A stretch of 64,000 bases of DNA from Hahellaceae bacterium (GCA_024234575.1 JACKOB010000002.1:682001-746000); one strand, 5' to 3'. Shown: positions 1 to 10,440, counted from the first letter of the stretch. Made by a program: numbers and translations. Notes: generated from the sequence alone by a model not told the origin.

Positions 1-710
1 TAGTCTGGTAACTGGACGATACCTAAGCCTTTTAACGCGGCATCAACCAGTACGCGGCCACTATTACAGCAAATATTGCCTTTCACTTTTATATTATAGA
101 CTTTGCCTTTGTCCTGAAAACGCCAGTGTCCCAAAGTGCCTTGCAGGCAGTTGTGCTGGTGCAGTTCAGAGAGTGAATGGGGCTCGCCAAATTTGGCAAG
201 ATAATCTGGCGATGCACAGACATATTGGGTGCGAGAGGTTAGTCGCTTGGCGATCATCGTTGAGTTTTCTAGTTTTCCTAGCCGAATAGCTAAATCGAAT
301 CCTTCATCAAGCAAATTAATCACTTGATTGGTTAAATGTAATTCAACATCCAGCAAAGGGTATTTGGCGACAAAATTGTTCACCAAGGGGGCAACCGACC
401 TTTCCCCGTATGTCACTGGCGCCGTTATTTTTAGTTTACCTGTGGGCGTGCTTTGCATATTCGTGATGGCAAGCTCCGCTTCTTTCAGGCCATCCAGTAC
501 TTGTCTGCAATGCTGGTAATAAACCTGGCCAGCCTCGGTGACTGAGACCTTACGGGTGGTGCGATAAAAAAGCTTTGTCGATAGCCGAGCTTCAAGTGCA
601 CTTACCTGCCTGCTAACCTGCGCCGTAGATATGCCCAGCCGTTTAGCGGCGGTAGTAAAGCTCTCCGCTTCGGCGACAGCCACAAACTCGCTCACACCTT
701 CCCAATTCAC
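1..710 (-). CDS. LysR-family transcriptional regulator, partial (C-terminus outside the window)
   Basis: The reverse strand reads without stops from a GTG at 710 to the window edge. The start is preceded at a suitable distance by GAGG. The N-terminus carries a typical LysR helix-turn-helix (AAKRLGISTAQVSRQVSALE) followed by the usual LF.R..R...T..G segment, then a substrate-binding domain that describes a small effector. It is divergent from frmA, sharing a 255-bp intergenic region, so it probably controls the formaldehyde-detoxification genes; that link is inferred from position. The effector is unknown and the C-terminal part is missing here. Confidence 0.9.
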   Translation of the reverse strand, partial: MNWEGVSEFVAVAEAESFTTAAKRLGISTAQVSRQVSALEARLSTKLFYRTTRKVSVTEAGQVYYQHCRQVLDGLKEAELAITNMQSTPTGKLKITAPVTYGERSVAPLVNNFVAKYPLLDVELHLTNQVINLLDEGFDLAIRLGKLENSTMIAKRLTSRTQYVCASPDYLAKFGEPHSLSELHQHNCLQGTLGHWRFQDKGKVYNIKVKGNICCNSGRVLVDAALKGLGIVQLPD

Positions 711-2096
<1,386 letters not shown>

Positions 2097-2127
2097 TCGT
2101 CTAATAATTCATTCGGAGAACCAAAGC

Positions 2128-2967
2128 ATGAGTATTGAGAATCTAAGCAGTAATAAAAGCTTTGGCGGTTGGCACAAACAATACCGCCACCAGTCATCGA
2201 CACTTAATTGCTCAATGCGCTTTGCTATCTATCTGCCGCCACAGGCATCCACTGGCGATAAGGTGCCCGTGCTTTATTGGTTATCCGGGCTGACCTGTAG
2301 TGATGAAAACTTTATGCAAAAAGCCAGCGCACAACGCATCGCAGCTGAGTTAGGTATTGCCATCGTCGCCCCCGACACCAGTCCGCGGGGTGAAGATGTC
2401 GCAGATGATGAGGCTTATGATTTGGGCCAAGGTGCCGGGTTTTATGTGAATGCCACGCAAGCACCCTGGAGCCGTCATTACCAGATGTACGATTATGTGG
2501 TGAATGAACTACCGACGTTAATTGAGTCGACGTTTCCTGTCTCTGACAAACGGGCTATTGCCGGGCATTCGATGGGAGGTCACGGGGCGTTGGTGATAGC
2601 ACTGCGTAATCCTGAGCGTTACCAGTCGGTGTCTGCCTTCAGTCCGATTAGTCATCCATCAAAATGCCCATGGGGAGTAAAGGCTTTTACGGCTTACCTG
2701 GGCAAAGATACCAGCACATGGAGAAACTACGACGCCAGTATACTGATGCGAGAGGCGACGCAGAAAGTACCTGCATTGGTTGATCAAGGAGAGGCGGATG
2801 GTTTTCTGGTCGAACAGTTGCAGCCAGAATTGCTCGAAGCAGCCGCCAGTGCCTGCGATTACCCGTTAGAACTGCGTCGTCATGATGGTTATGACCACAG
2901 CTACTATTTCATCGCCAGCTTTATTGACGACCACCTTCGCTTTCATGCAGGGCACTTTAAAAAGTGA
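2128..2967 (+). CDS. fghA: S-formylglutathione hydrolase
   Basis: 279-residue alpha/beta-hydrolase of the esterase D family. It hydrolyses S-formylglutathione to formate and glutathione, the second step after FrmA. The nucleophile elbow GHSMGGHG places the catalytic serine at Ser148; Asp224 (GEADGF) and His257 (GYDHSYY) complete the triad. The oxyanion-loop segment WLSGLTC is also characteristic. A CGGAGAA ribosome-binding site precedes the ATG. It follows frmA directly and is presumably co-transcribed. Nothing in the sequence suggests damage. Confidence 0.97.
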   Translation: MSIENLSSNKSFGGWHKQYRHQSSTLNCSMRFAIYLPPQASTGDKVPVLYWLSGLTCSDENFMQKASAQRIAAELGIAIVAPDTSPRGEDVADDEAYDLGQGAGFYVNATQAPWSRHYQMYDYVVNELPTLIESTFPVSDKRAIAGHSMGGHGALVIALRNPERYQSVSAFSPISHPSKCPWGVKAFTAYLGKDTSTWRNYDASILMREATQKVPALVDQGEADGFLVEQLQPELLEAAASACDYPLELRRHDGYDHSYYFIASFIDDHLRFHAGHFKK

Positions 2968-3257
2968 TTTCTGGTTATTCAAGTGGCTGTTATCTATCTA
3001 TGACAATAGCCTCATATTCTTGCAGCCACATTGATTGGTGCCTATGTGGAGGGTGTTAGTAGGCATGCCGAGTCAGAGGGTGTCTGATCTCCACGTCGCT
3101 AGTCGCTCAAGGCGAACGGAAGCGGGGGGCTAGAAGAAACAAACGCAATCTATCACCGATGATGGTATAGCGGGAACAATGCCTCTATCTACTCTAACAA
3201 GACGTACCTGATTGATCAAAAATAATTCGATTCGACCCCATTAGCTCTAAGCGAAAC
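2968..3257. other. Intergenic stretch with a dispersed repeat copy at its end
   Basis: 290 bp without a supportable gene between the fghA stop and the convergent outer-membrane gene. The only recognisable content is the repeat copy at 3208-3242, described separately. No clear hairpin terminator with a T-run was found. Confidence 0.5.
3208..3242 (-). repeat. Dispersed 35-bp repeat (copy 1; second copy at 24493-24527)
   Basis: Read on the reverse strand this begins AATGGGGTC and ends TGATCAATCAG. It matches the forward-strand sequence at 24493-24527 at 30 of 35 positions. Both copies lie just after the end of a gene. The GGGGTC core resembles that of the palindromic repeat at the right end of the window, so a REP-like origin is plausible but inferred. 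Confidence 0.6.
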
Positions 3258-3872
3258 CTAAAACATCAATGTGCCAATCAGGCCCACTGAATTTCCATCC
3301 GCAGAAAAATCGACATCCGACGCTTCGTATTCAATCGCCAGTATTCTTGCCCCCAATGCCAGGTTTTTAGCAGCCAGATAGTCCACCTGCAAAACATAGC
3401 CTAAAGCATCATCAAATTTATTATTAATGCTGCCACGGTCGGTATCAATATCAAGTGTTGGCTTTAAGTGGTAAGACAAACCAGCGCCAAAACGAAACTT
3501 ATCTTTTGTATAAAACCCAATCACCTCAAGTGGCACCCTGGAGAAAGTCGCATCACCATTTTCTGCCGTCGAAATATCGAAATGGTAATTAATTGTGGCT
3601 TGCAGAGACATGGGGCTATCGCTAAAACGAGCTAAAAACCCTGTGCCCACATATAACAAGGCACCTGCCTTAATCTTCTGACTATCACCATCTGTAAATC
3701 GCAACTCGGCGAGTTCGTCGCCGCCGTAGGTGAGACCGCCCGTTAGTACAAAACTTAACGGCTTCTCAGCGTCTGGCAGCATCGCGTTTGCCTCTATGTT
3801 ATCCTCTGCCGAAACACTCACCGCGAAACATACTAGCCCCGACACAACGAAGGCTTTCATTAACCCTTGCAT
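3258..3872 (-). CDS. Outer-membrane beta-barrel protein, unknown function
   Basis: 204 residues from the ATG at 3872, chosen because AAGGAG sits correctly before it; an upstream in-frame ATG at 3890 lacks one. The N-terminus is a clear signal peptide ending near SVSAED. The remainder alternates polar and hydrophobic residues like beta-strands and ends in Phe (GLIGTLMF), the usual C-terminal signature for BAM-dependent insertion. The length suits an 8-stranded barrel. No specific family is recognised. It stands alone, facing fghA tail to tail. Confidence 0.75.
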   Translation of the reverse strand: MQGLMKAFVVSGLVCFAVSVSAEDNIEANAMLPDAEKPLSFVLTGGLTYGGDELAELRFTDGDSQKIKAGALLYVGTGFLARFSDSPMSLQATINYHFDISTAENGDATFSRVPLEVIGFYTKDKFRFGAGLSYHLKPTLDIDTDRGSINNKFDDALGYVLQVDYLAAKNLALGARILAIEYEASDVDFSADGNSVGLIGTLMF

Positions 3873-4088
3873 ATACTTGCTCCTTAACAAACTTCTTCCC
3901 GTAGAGTGTTCCAGAATGCTTTGCCTCTACACCAGCGGAGTATTATGAACCGTTTACACAATTTCGGCGAAGAAATTTGCCAGTTCTTTGCTACTTCAAT
4001 CAGACTGTAAAATCGCTAGACGAATGACATCGCCTTTCGTTAAGCTGCCTGCGCTTTTAACAATCGCATCAATTAAAGGGATTTATCC

Positions 4089-5288
4089 ATGAACGAACTT
4101 GTCTACCCGCGTGAACGCACGCTCGGCTTAATCACACTGGTTTTAGGTATTCTCACCTGGCTGGTACTAATTGTCGGTTCTGCCGGCATTGCTTTGGCTT
4201 TTCTGTTGGTTGGTTTTTTTCTTTATCTCTTCGCACAATCTGCACTGATTGCCCATATCAAAGGTAACGGCGTAGAGCTTTCGGCCGAGCAGTTTCCTGA
4301 CTTGTACGCCCAGTTTAAAGCCTGCTGCGAACGCCTGGGTATCGACTCACCACCTGAGGCTTATGTGCTAAACGGAAACGGTGGTCTTAATGCCTTCGCC
4401 ACCAAATTTCTGGGCACCCGCTACGTTGTGTTGATGTCGGATGTGGTCGACGCGATGGCGAAACATAACGATGGCGTAAGTTTTTATCTCGGTCATGAGC
4501 TTGGCCACTTGCGCATGAAGCACCTGAATGGACACCTGCTGCGCTGGCCTGTACTGTGGCTGCCACTGCTTGGCGCAGCCTATTCCAGAGCCCGTGAAAC
4601 TACCTGCGACCGACATGGACTAGCTTGCAGCAGCACGCCAGAAGGTGCAGCCCGGGCACTGGCGGCATTATCGGCAGGCTCAGAAAGATGGCAAGATCTG
4701 GATGTGGCGGCCTACCTGCGTCAGACCAAACATACATCAGGCTTTTGGATGTCGTTTCATGAACTCACCGCTGGCTACCCCTGGCTCACAAAGCGAGCCG
4801 CCCGCGTAATGGATACCGAAGCGGCCATGCCCAAACGAAGTATCGGGGCTTATCTTCTTGCGCTATTCGTTCCCTACGCGGGGCGCCTTGGCGGTGCTTT
4901 TGGCATGCTGATAATGGTTTACATCGTCGGCGTTTTAGCAGCCGTCGCCATTCCCGCCTATCAGGACTATACCGTTAGAGCTAAAATCAGCGCCGCCGTA
5001 TTTGAGTCTGAAAACACCCGACAGGTGCTTGCTGGTTACTACGAGAACAACCAGGTTGTACCGGAGTCTCTCGAAGTTATCGGCATGAACGCCGAATTAG
5101 CCGATGGCAGCCCGATGTATCTCGACTCTGATAACATGGTGTTAACCATCAGCCTGAGCGCCGGGGATATCATCTTCACCCCACAGATTGATGAAAACGA
5201 CCACATATTCTGGAACTGCACCAACGGCGAAGGCATCAAAGACAGCCAGTTGCCCGCCGCTTGTAAAAACATGAACAGCGACTACTAA
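4089..5288 (+). CDS. M48-family metallopeptidase with a C-terminal type IV pilin-like domain
   Basis: 399 residues. Two membrane segments (about 13-50) are followed by an M48 peptidase domain: HELGH at 136-140 supplies zinc ligands and the catalytic Glu137, and Glu170 in RETTCD is the likely third ligand. After residue 270 the sequence becomes a hydrophobic stretch running into GVLAAVAIPAYQDYTVRAKI, nearly identical in pattern to the N-terminal helix of type IV pilins but without a prepilin cleavage motif, and then a pilin-like globular tail with two cysteines (Cys389, conserved near CTNGEG, and a second near the end). It is likely an inner-membrane enzyme; the substrate is unknown. A decayed copy of the tail occurs at 8168-8253. 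Confidence 0.85.
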   Translation: MNELVYPRERTLGLITLVLGILTWLVLIVGSAGIALAFLLVGFFLYLFAQSALIAHIKGNGVELSAEQFPDLYAQFKACCERLGIDSPPEAYVLNGNGGLNAFATKFLGTRYVVLMSDVVDAMAKHNDGVSFYLGHELGHLRMKHLNGHLLRWPVLWLPLLGAAYSRARETTCDRHGLACSSTPEGAARALAALSAGSERWQDLDVAAYLRQTKHTSGFWMSFHELTAGYPWLTKRAARVMDTEAAMPKRSIGAYLLALFVPYAGRLGGAFGMLIMVYIVGVLAAVAIPAYQDYTVRAKISAAVFESENTRQVLAGYYENNQVVPESLEVIGMNAELADGSPMYLDSDNMVLTISLSAGDIIFTPQIDENDHIFWNCTNGEGIKDSQLPAACKNMNSDY

Positions 5289-5326
5289 AACACCTCTTGC
5301 TTACAAGCTGAATACCCAACCTGAAA

Positions 5327-5349
5327 CCGCAACGACAATCGTCTTGCGG
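5327..5349 (+). terminator. Hairpin downstream of the M48 gene, possible terminator
   Basis: Arms CCGCAA-c-GAC and GTCTTGCGG with a 4-base loop and one bulged C, followed by a T-rich stretch. It is placed 39 bp after the M48 stop codon. The stem is short and the T-run imperfect. Confidence 0.5.
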
Positions 5350-5508
5350 TCTTCTCTTGCTGTGTTTGGGACAAAAAGCGCCACAATTGTGTGATTCTTT
5401 ACAGCGTTTTCCGGGTATTTTTCGCGCTGTTTGCGTCGCGCCTGCGCGTCTTTCTAGGCACCCCAGTACAAGGTTAGCGTACCGGTGGCAAAGGAAACAT
5501 CCACTATC

Positions 5509-5534
5509 AATTGTACGCCATCAAGCGTACAATT
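5509..5534. promoter_or_regulatory. Perfect 10-bp-arm dyad upstream of the putative toxin-antitoxin pair
   Basis: AATTGTACGC, six bases, then GCGTACAATT: a perfect inverted repeat ending 20 bp before the start at 5554. Position and symmetry fit an autoregulatory operator for the two-gene unit that follows, as in most toxin-antitoxin loci. The protein that binds it is inferred, not shown. Confidence 0.65.
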
Positions 5535-5553
5535 TGTCTCTACGAGAGAGAAA

Positions 5554-5853
5554 ATGCCAAAGTTTACGGATATTAAGCACCAAGTCATTCAATGCTTAGA
5601 AGAAGGTAACGTCCTTCATGAGGCTAGAAATGATATTGATATCAAAAACTTTCTGAAAGTTGGTGCCATATCTATTGAAGAAGTCACTGAAATACTGAAG
5701 CGATCTCGTGGCCATGAATATGAGTCTAGTCCTCATCATCTGGACAAGAGTATTGATGTGCACGTAATTAAAACTCGCCATAAAAGCCAGCAATGGTATA
5801 TCAAATGGTATTTTATTGAACCTGATGCTGTATTTATTAGCGTTCATCAGTGA
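5554..5853 (+). CDS. Small basic protein, putative toxin of an MqsRA-like toxin-antitoxin pair
   Basis: 99 residues from the ATG at 5554, preceded by a GAGAGAGA stretch; a longer in-frame reading from 5485 would run through the operator dyad and is rejected. The length equals that of MqsR-type RNase toxins, and the C-terminal half (YIKWYFIEPDAVFISVHQ) has the beta-strand pattern of RelE/MqsR-like folds, but I do not see convincing sequence identity. The following gene begins 9 bp downstream and starts with a CxxC...CxxC zinc finger as MqsA does. The toxin assignment rests on this arrangement plus the dyad. Confidence 0.5.
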   Translation: MPKFTDIKHQVIQCLEEGNVLHEARNDIDIKNFLKVGAISIEEVTEILKRSRGHEYESSPHHLDKSIDVHVIKTRHKSQQWYIKWYFIEPDAVFISVHQ

Positions 5854-5861
5854 GGTAAGTA

Positions 5862-6455
5862 ATGAAGATTCTAAAAGAAGGGGACACAAAGAAAGTTGCA
5901 TGTAATACATGCGGCGTATTTCAGAATGCTACGTTTCAACTGAGAGATGTACCATTCAGTGATGGCAGTGGCTTAGTTAAAAATGTATTAGTCGGTGTTT
6001 GTGATGTCTGCGATTCTGTTGCGGTCATACCTCACCAATCAACGCCTGTTATCAAGAAGCAATTAGATAAACTGCGTAGGCCACTTGAAGGGCGAGTACC
6101 TTCCCATCTAATAGATATTCTAAATCTGGCAAGCGATCAGTTAGGTGCAGCGACTGACTTTGTACCCAGCTTAATCAAATTCTATATCCATGCTTTGTCT
6201 AAGAATGAGATGCCAGCATCTGAGTTATCTGGTTTATTAAATAGCGAGCTGGCAAAAGGTAAGGCAACTAAACGAATCTCTTTAAAAGGTCGCTACATAG
6301 TAGAAGAGGCTGAAATGGTTAAAGCTTCTGCACATATCAGCTCAACGACTGAATTGCTAAAAAGTGTAGTTCTTAAAATTAACGATGACATTTTGGTACG
6401 TAAAAGACCTGAATGCATAAAAGCACTAGAGAGTTTAGTCGCTGCAACAGCTTAA
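5862..6455 (+). CDS. N-terminal zinc-finger protein, putative antitoxin partner
   Basis: 197 residues. The N-terminus has two CxxC pairs (ACNTCG near residue 15, CDVCD near residue 50) separated by about 33 residues, the layout of YgiT/MqsA-type zinc fingers. The middle is predicted helical, and the segment near 137-160 (TKRISLKGRYIVEEAEM) could be a DNA-binding region, but no standard helix-turn-helix is certain. It follows the 99-residue gene by 8 bp, so the pair is almost surely one operon. Whether it is the antitoxin and repressor is inferred. Downstream lies the convergent cls gene. Confidence 0.5.
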   Translation: MKILKEGDTKKVACNTCGVFQNATFQLRDVPFSDGSGLVKNVLVGVCDVCDSVAVIPHQSTPVIKKQLDKLRRPLEGRVPSHLIDILNLASDQLGAATDFVPSLIKFYIHALSKNEMPASELSGLLNSELAKGKATKRISLKGRYIVEEAEMVKASAHISSTTELLKSVVLKINDDILVRKRPECIKALESLVAATA

Positions 6456-6581
6456 ACCAGTCTCTCAGAGAACAATGGGGCTTACCCATAGGCGAAATGG
6501 GATCGTAATAAATATCTTTTGATCACTAGCGATTAATTTCTCAAATGCTCAAGTCAGTGCCAGCCCCATAATGCCCTGCCG

Positions 6582-8021
6582 CTAGAGAATAGGACCGATT
6601 GTCGCAATGACATTATTCCAAATACGACGATGATAGGTCCAGGCGTTAACGTCTTCCAGCGTCACCGAATCAGACTGGGCTATGTACTCTTGTTGCCTAT
6701 CGTAAATCAGTTGTGTCGTTTCGTCGTCACGCAACAAAATGTCGTTTTCATAATTCAAATCAAAGCTACGCAGGTCAAGATTGGTTGAGCCGATTAGCGA
6801 CAATTTGCGATCAATCGTAATGGTTTTGGAATGAAGCAATCCATCACGAAACTCGAATATTTTTACGCCGTGCTCCAATAATTGTCGGTAATAGCCGTGA
6901 CTCGCAGCGGCTACAACCCAGGAGTCGTTGTGTTTGGGAAAGATCACGGTTACGTCAACGGCACGAATAGCGGCCGCACAAATTGCGTCAAGCACCGTTG
7001 AGTTAGGCACGAAATATGGCGTCGATATAACAACTTCTTTTCTGGCCAACGTCAGCAGCGTAGCAAATAATTGCGGTGATGCTCCGCGTCTGTCCGTCGG
7101 GCCATCTGCAAAGATCTGAGCAGGAAAACCACCCTCGATTACCGTCGTCTTCATATCAAAGCTTTCAGGCACCTCTTCACCACTATTGAGCAGCCAGTCC
7201 GACGCGAAAAGCAATTTATTCTGTGCCACAACGGGTCCTTGCAAACGCAACATAATGTCTACCCATGGCGCGTATTTCGCCTTGACTGAAAACTCGCTAT
7301 CAGCACAGTTCTGACTTCCGCACCAAGTGATGCAACTATCGATAACGGTAATCTTTCGATGGTTTCGTAGATCCAGTCGGCTAAACAAAATAGTATCAAT
7401 TACCCACTTCATCGGCAGTGCAACAGATAGCTTTACGCCAGCATTTCGCATATCACGCCAGTGCTTTGATCGCACGAACTTCCGGGAGCCAAGCCCATCG
7501 GCCATTGCATGCACCCTAACTCCACGCTTGGCGGCGCGAGCTAGTGCCTCCGCAACGTTTCGTCCCGTATTGTCGTCCAGCCATATATAGTAAAGGCACT
7601 GAATACTCTCTGTTGCACTATCAAAATCTTCGATAAGCCGAGAGCGAGCAGATACACCATCAGCTAACAACTCGGCTTTATTTCCCAGTGTCGTACCAAA
7701 GCCGTCAACCGATGCGGCTCGAAAAGCCGTCTGGTATTCAGTCTCAACGTTGCCTTCAAGATTCTGGTCACAACTACCCTGCCCCCCTTCTGCCATGGCT
7801 CGCAGCCTAGTAAAAATTTCGTTGTGGCGTTGATGAACCGTTCGACCAAGGCTGATCTCTCCAAACAGCAAGTACAGGAATACCCCAACGTATGGAGTAA
7901 ATAGCATGACCATAAACCACGCCAGCCGAGCGGCTGAGGATAGATTATCGCGCAGTAAAATCCGCATCGAAAATACGATCACGACCAAAGCATGGGCGAT
8001 GGCTAAGCCCTGAATCAGCAA
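6582..8021 (-). CDS. cls: Cardiolipin synthase (ClsA type, phospholipase D superfamily)
   Basis: 479 residues, standard for ClsA. It condenses two phosphatidylglycerol molecules into cardiolipin and glycerol at the inner membrane. Two N-terminal membrane helices (about 5-22 and 34-54) precede the two catalytic HKD motifs: HRKITVID at 221-228 and HSKTITID at 397-404. The C-terminus ends in a conserved hydrophobic tail. It is a single-gene unit with a start ATG close to the 8.0-kb intergenic region. Function is secure; which of several cls paralogues it represents is not. Confidence 0.95.
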   Translation of the reverse strand: MLIQGLAIAHALVVIVFSMRILLRDNLSSAARLAWFMVMLFTPYVGVFLYLLFGEISLGRTVHQRHNEIFTRLRAMAEGGQGSCDQNLEGNVETEYQTAFRAASVDGFGTTLGNKAELLADGVSARSRLIEDFDSATESIQCLYYIWLDDNTGRNVAEALARAAKRGVRVHAMADGLGSRKFVRSKHWRDMRNAGVKLSVALPMKWVIDTILFSRLDLRNHRKITVIDSCITWCGSQNCADSEFSVKAKYAPWVDIMLRLQGPVVAQNKLLFASDWLLNSGEEVPESFDMKTTVIEGGFPAQIFADGPTDRRGASPQLFATLLTLARKEVVISTPYFVPNSTVLDAICAAAIRAVDVTVIFPKHNDSWVVAAASHGYYRQLLEHGVKIFEFRDGLLHSKTITIDRKLSLIGSTNLDLRSFDLNYENDILLRDDETTQLIYDRQQEYIAQSDSVTLEDVNAWTYHRRIWNNVIATIGPIL

Positions 8022-8167
8022 GGTTGATTAGCTCCTATGGTAAGTCGATATCTGTGTTGTGTGACCCAACTCATCCGCCAAGTAATCAATTAGCAGGTAT
8101 ACCATTGATGATAAATGACCTGTTAGGCAGATATAAAGCCCAGACACCTTCGCTGGGTTATCTGATT

Positions 8168-8253
8168 GCAGCCCAATCTATCTCGCCTCGGATAACATGG
8201 TGCTAACCACCATGCCTCAGCAGCGGTAAATTAGTATTCACCCAGCAGATTGC
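8168..8253 (+). pseudogene. Relic of the pilin-like tail of the M48 gene
   Basis: The stretch beginning GCAGCCCAATCTATCTCG and running through GATAACATGGTG matches the M48 gene around 5109-5150 with only scattered substitutions; a second block, ATTCACCCAGCAGATT, matches 5173-5190. Between them the reading frame is destroyed. No peptidase sequence accompanies it. It lies in the 264-bp gap between cls and the diguanylate cyclase. I interpret it as the remains of a partial duplication or of a formerly free-standing pilin-like gene. Confidence 0.7.
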
Positions 8254-8285
8254 CTCTGCGCAAACTGGGGAGCTAGCTCTCTGGC

Positions 8286-9557
8286 TTATGTTGCTTTCAC
8301 CACTCTGTTTCGCCCAGACATTTTTGCTTCATATAGCGCACCATCTGCTCGGCGAACCGCATCCTTGATGACCTCATCAACCTCAAGCTTTTGTGACACC
8401 CCCATGCTAACGGTAAGTTTAATTGCCTTACCATTCTTTATTCTGACTTCCATGTTCATCACTTCAATACGAAGTCTTTCAGCGGTTGTGAGTTCGGTAT
8501 CAGGGAGTATGATTAAAAATTCCTCGCCTCCTACTCGACTCACAAGGTCATCTGCCCGCATTGCCTTTTTCATTAATGCACTTACGGCAACTAAGACCTC
8601 GTCACCGGCCTCGTGACCCCATGAGTCATTGATGCGTTTGAAATGGTCAATATCCAATACTATCAGGCTAACCGACATAGAGCGGCTTTCGTCCCGGCTA
8701 TTCAAAATCTCGCTCTGAATATCCAGGCCCCGGCGATTTAACAGCCCCGTGAGAGGATCATGTAAAGCATGGCTTCGAAGTGTCTGCTCTGTGCGTTTAA
8801 TATCACTAATATCGCGTTCAATGGCCGCAAAATGCGTAACCTTACCGGCCCAGTTCCGCAGGGGTACTATGTTCATGTCCAACCAGTAAGCTCTGCCGGT
8901 TTTCGAATAATTCAGAACTGTGGCCCGGTGGTCTCTTCCTTGTATAAGGCTTTCCTTTAGCTTTTTAAGCTCCTCTTTATCGACATCGTCACCTTGCAAA
9001 AATCGCGGATCTTTCCCTAGAACTTCTTTTGAAGAATAGCCTGTAAGATTTGTAAATGATTGATTTACATAAACTATTTTTGGCCCTGGCGGGTCAATCG
9101 GATCAGCTTCCGTCACGACCACAACGTCATTGGCCATATTGACAATTTCTTCGAAGGAAAAGCCATTTTTAGGCGGGCTGATCTCAATAAAAGTCACTAC
9201 TACCTGAGTCACTTCATTGCTTTCGTTCAGCTCTGGCGCGCCTGCTACCCTAACCCACACAGGTATATCAGACGTCGAGTCTAAAATACCAACGACAAAA
9301 TCCTTGATGGCCATCTTCGTATTGATAATCTGATTAACAGGGTAATCAGCCAACGGCAGGGGGTTCCCATTTGCATCGATAAACCGCCAATGAGGATCTG
9401 AAACTACTTTTCCTAAAGCCTTATTTATTGTCAAACGCAGCATCTTAAGCGCCGCTGGATTGATATAACTAATCGACGTATCCGGTGCGTGAATAACAAG
9501 GCCTGTGCCCAATAAATTAAGCAATTGCCAGGGGTTGGTGGGCGGAGACTCAAGCAT
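8286..9557 (-). CDS. Diguanylate cyclase with two PAS domains
   Basis: 423 residues. A PAS-like domain (about 10-125), a second PAS with its PAC extension (about 135-255, including VNQSFTNLTGY and the conserved GRAYWLDMNIVPL), then a GGDEF domain (about 256-423). The active-site signature is GGEEF, and an RxxD inhibitory site (RADD) lies five residues before it, so the enzyme should make c-di-GMP and be feedback-inhibited. No membrane segment is seen, so it is likely cytoplasmic and senses redox, light or a small ligand through PAS; the second PAS resembles LOV-like sequences but lacks the full NCRFLQ cysteine motif (it reads PRFLQG). Confidence 0.93.
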   Translation of the reverse strand: MLESPPTNPWQLLNLLGTGLVIHAPDTSISYINPAALKMLRLTINKALGKVVSDPHWRFIDANGNPLPLADYPVNQIINTKMAIKDFVVGILDSTSDIPVWVRVAGAPELNESNEVTQVVVTFIEISPPKNGFSFEEIVNMANDVVVVTEADPIDPPGPKIVYVNQSFTNLTGYSSKEVLGKDPRFLQGDDVDKEELKKLKESLIQGRDHRATVLNYSKTGRAYWLDMNIVPLRNWAGKVTHFAAIERDISDIKRTEQTLRSHALHDPLTGLLNRRGLDIQSEILNSRDESRSMSVSLIVLDIDHFKRINDSWGHEAGDEVLVAVSALMKKAMRADDLVSRVGGEEFLIILPDTELTTAERLRIEVMNMEVRIKNGKAIKLTVSMGVSQKLEVDEVIKDAVRRADGALYEAKMSGRNRVVKAT

Positions 9558-9831
9558 CTTTTGCCTGCAGGTTTAGCGTTGATAGAATAGTTACGACTGC
9601 CATTTAACTATATATTCCAATCCTATTTACCGCCAACTTTTACCAAATCACATGCTTTTTATTTGTGTTCGCAAGATTTTGATAAGTGCTCGATGCCAAT
9701 GTCTGAGTAAACATTTACCCCCCAGGTCAATGACTTTATGTGCCTGCTAACTCTATGCTACCCTCCATTTTGCTTAAAAGATTGAATCGACAACAACGCT
9801 ATCAAACAACCATTCCGGGATAGGACGTATA

Positions 9832-10440
9832 GTGACTCTGACAAAAAACAAAACCATCGGTGCCAAAGTTCTTAAAAACCTGCTTGTATTTTTCTTTCTG
9901 TATGGCGCAGGCAGTTACAGCATTTCCGTGTTTGAATACACTTATTTCAATTTAACAGGCAAAGCGTTGTTTGGCATTCAGGCGTCACATGTGGAAATTA
10001 CCCGCGACGAATTAATTGAAGAATTTAATCGCTGCGATGGCCCGTTATTTGGCGCCAACTCTCTCGAAACCGAAAACGAGCTTGATATGATAGTCGTGCG
10101 CTGTGGACGGTATTGGCCATTTTACCGCTACTCGCTCGAGCTTCCTGCGACCAATATGATTCCTGGTGCCTTTATCAAAAACCCGCAAGAGTCACCTGAT
10201 GTGGCCGAGGCTAAATCTAATCTTATTCGTAATACCACCGTCGTTAACGGCGCATTTCTATGCATGTCGGTGATGGTATTTCTTATGGCGGTGTTTGCAG
10301 CCTACATTTTTGCCATCAAAAAAGACGAGGAAAAGGGCTATAAGTGGTCATTTCATGCCTTTGTCAGCAGTATCTTAATGACGGTAACCCTCACCGGCAT
10401 ATTGTTTTTAGTTGACCCACTTTTCAGCTTAGGCTGGTAG
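9832..10440 (+). CDS. Membrane protein of unknown function
   Basis: 202 residues from a GTG at 9832 with GGA a few bases upstream. One membrane segment near residues 16-38 and two more near 140-163 and 178-198; between the first two is a roughly 95-residue, probably periplasmic, domain with two cysteines (CDGPLFG and VVRCGRYW) that could form a disulfide. No family is recognised. It is 114 bp ahead of the c-di-GMP gene that follows, on the same strand, but nothing else ties them together. Confidence 0.7.
   Translation: MTLTKNKTIGAKVLKNLLVFFFLYGAGSYSISVFEYTYFNLTGKALFGIQASHVEITRDELIEEFNRCDGPLFGANSLETENELDMIVVRCGRYWPFYRYSLELPATNMIPGAFIKNPQESPDVAEAKSNLIRNTTVVNGAFLCMSVMVFLMAVFAAYIFAIKKDEEKGYKWSFHAFVSSILMTVTLTGILFLVDPLFSLGW

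Noticed and set aside
2968..3207. A tRNA or small RNA after fghA
   Set aside because: No cloverleaf, no anticodon-like arms and no terminator were seen; the sequence appears to be an ordinary spacer.
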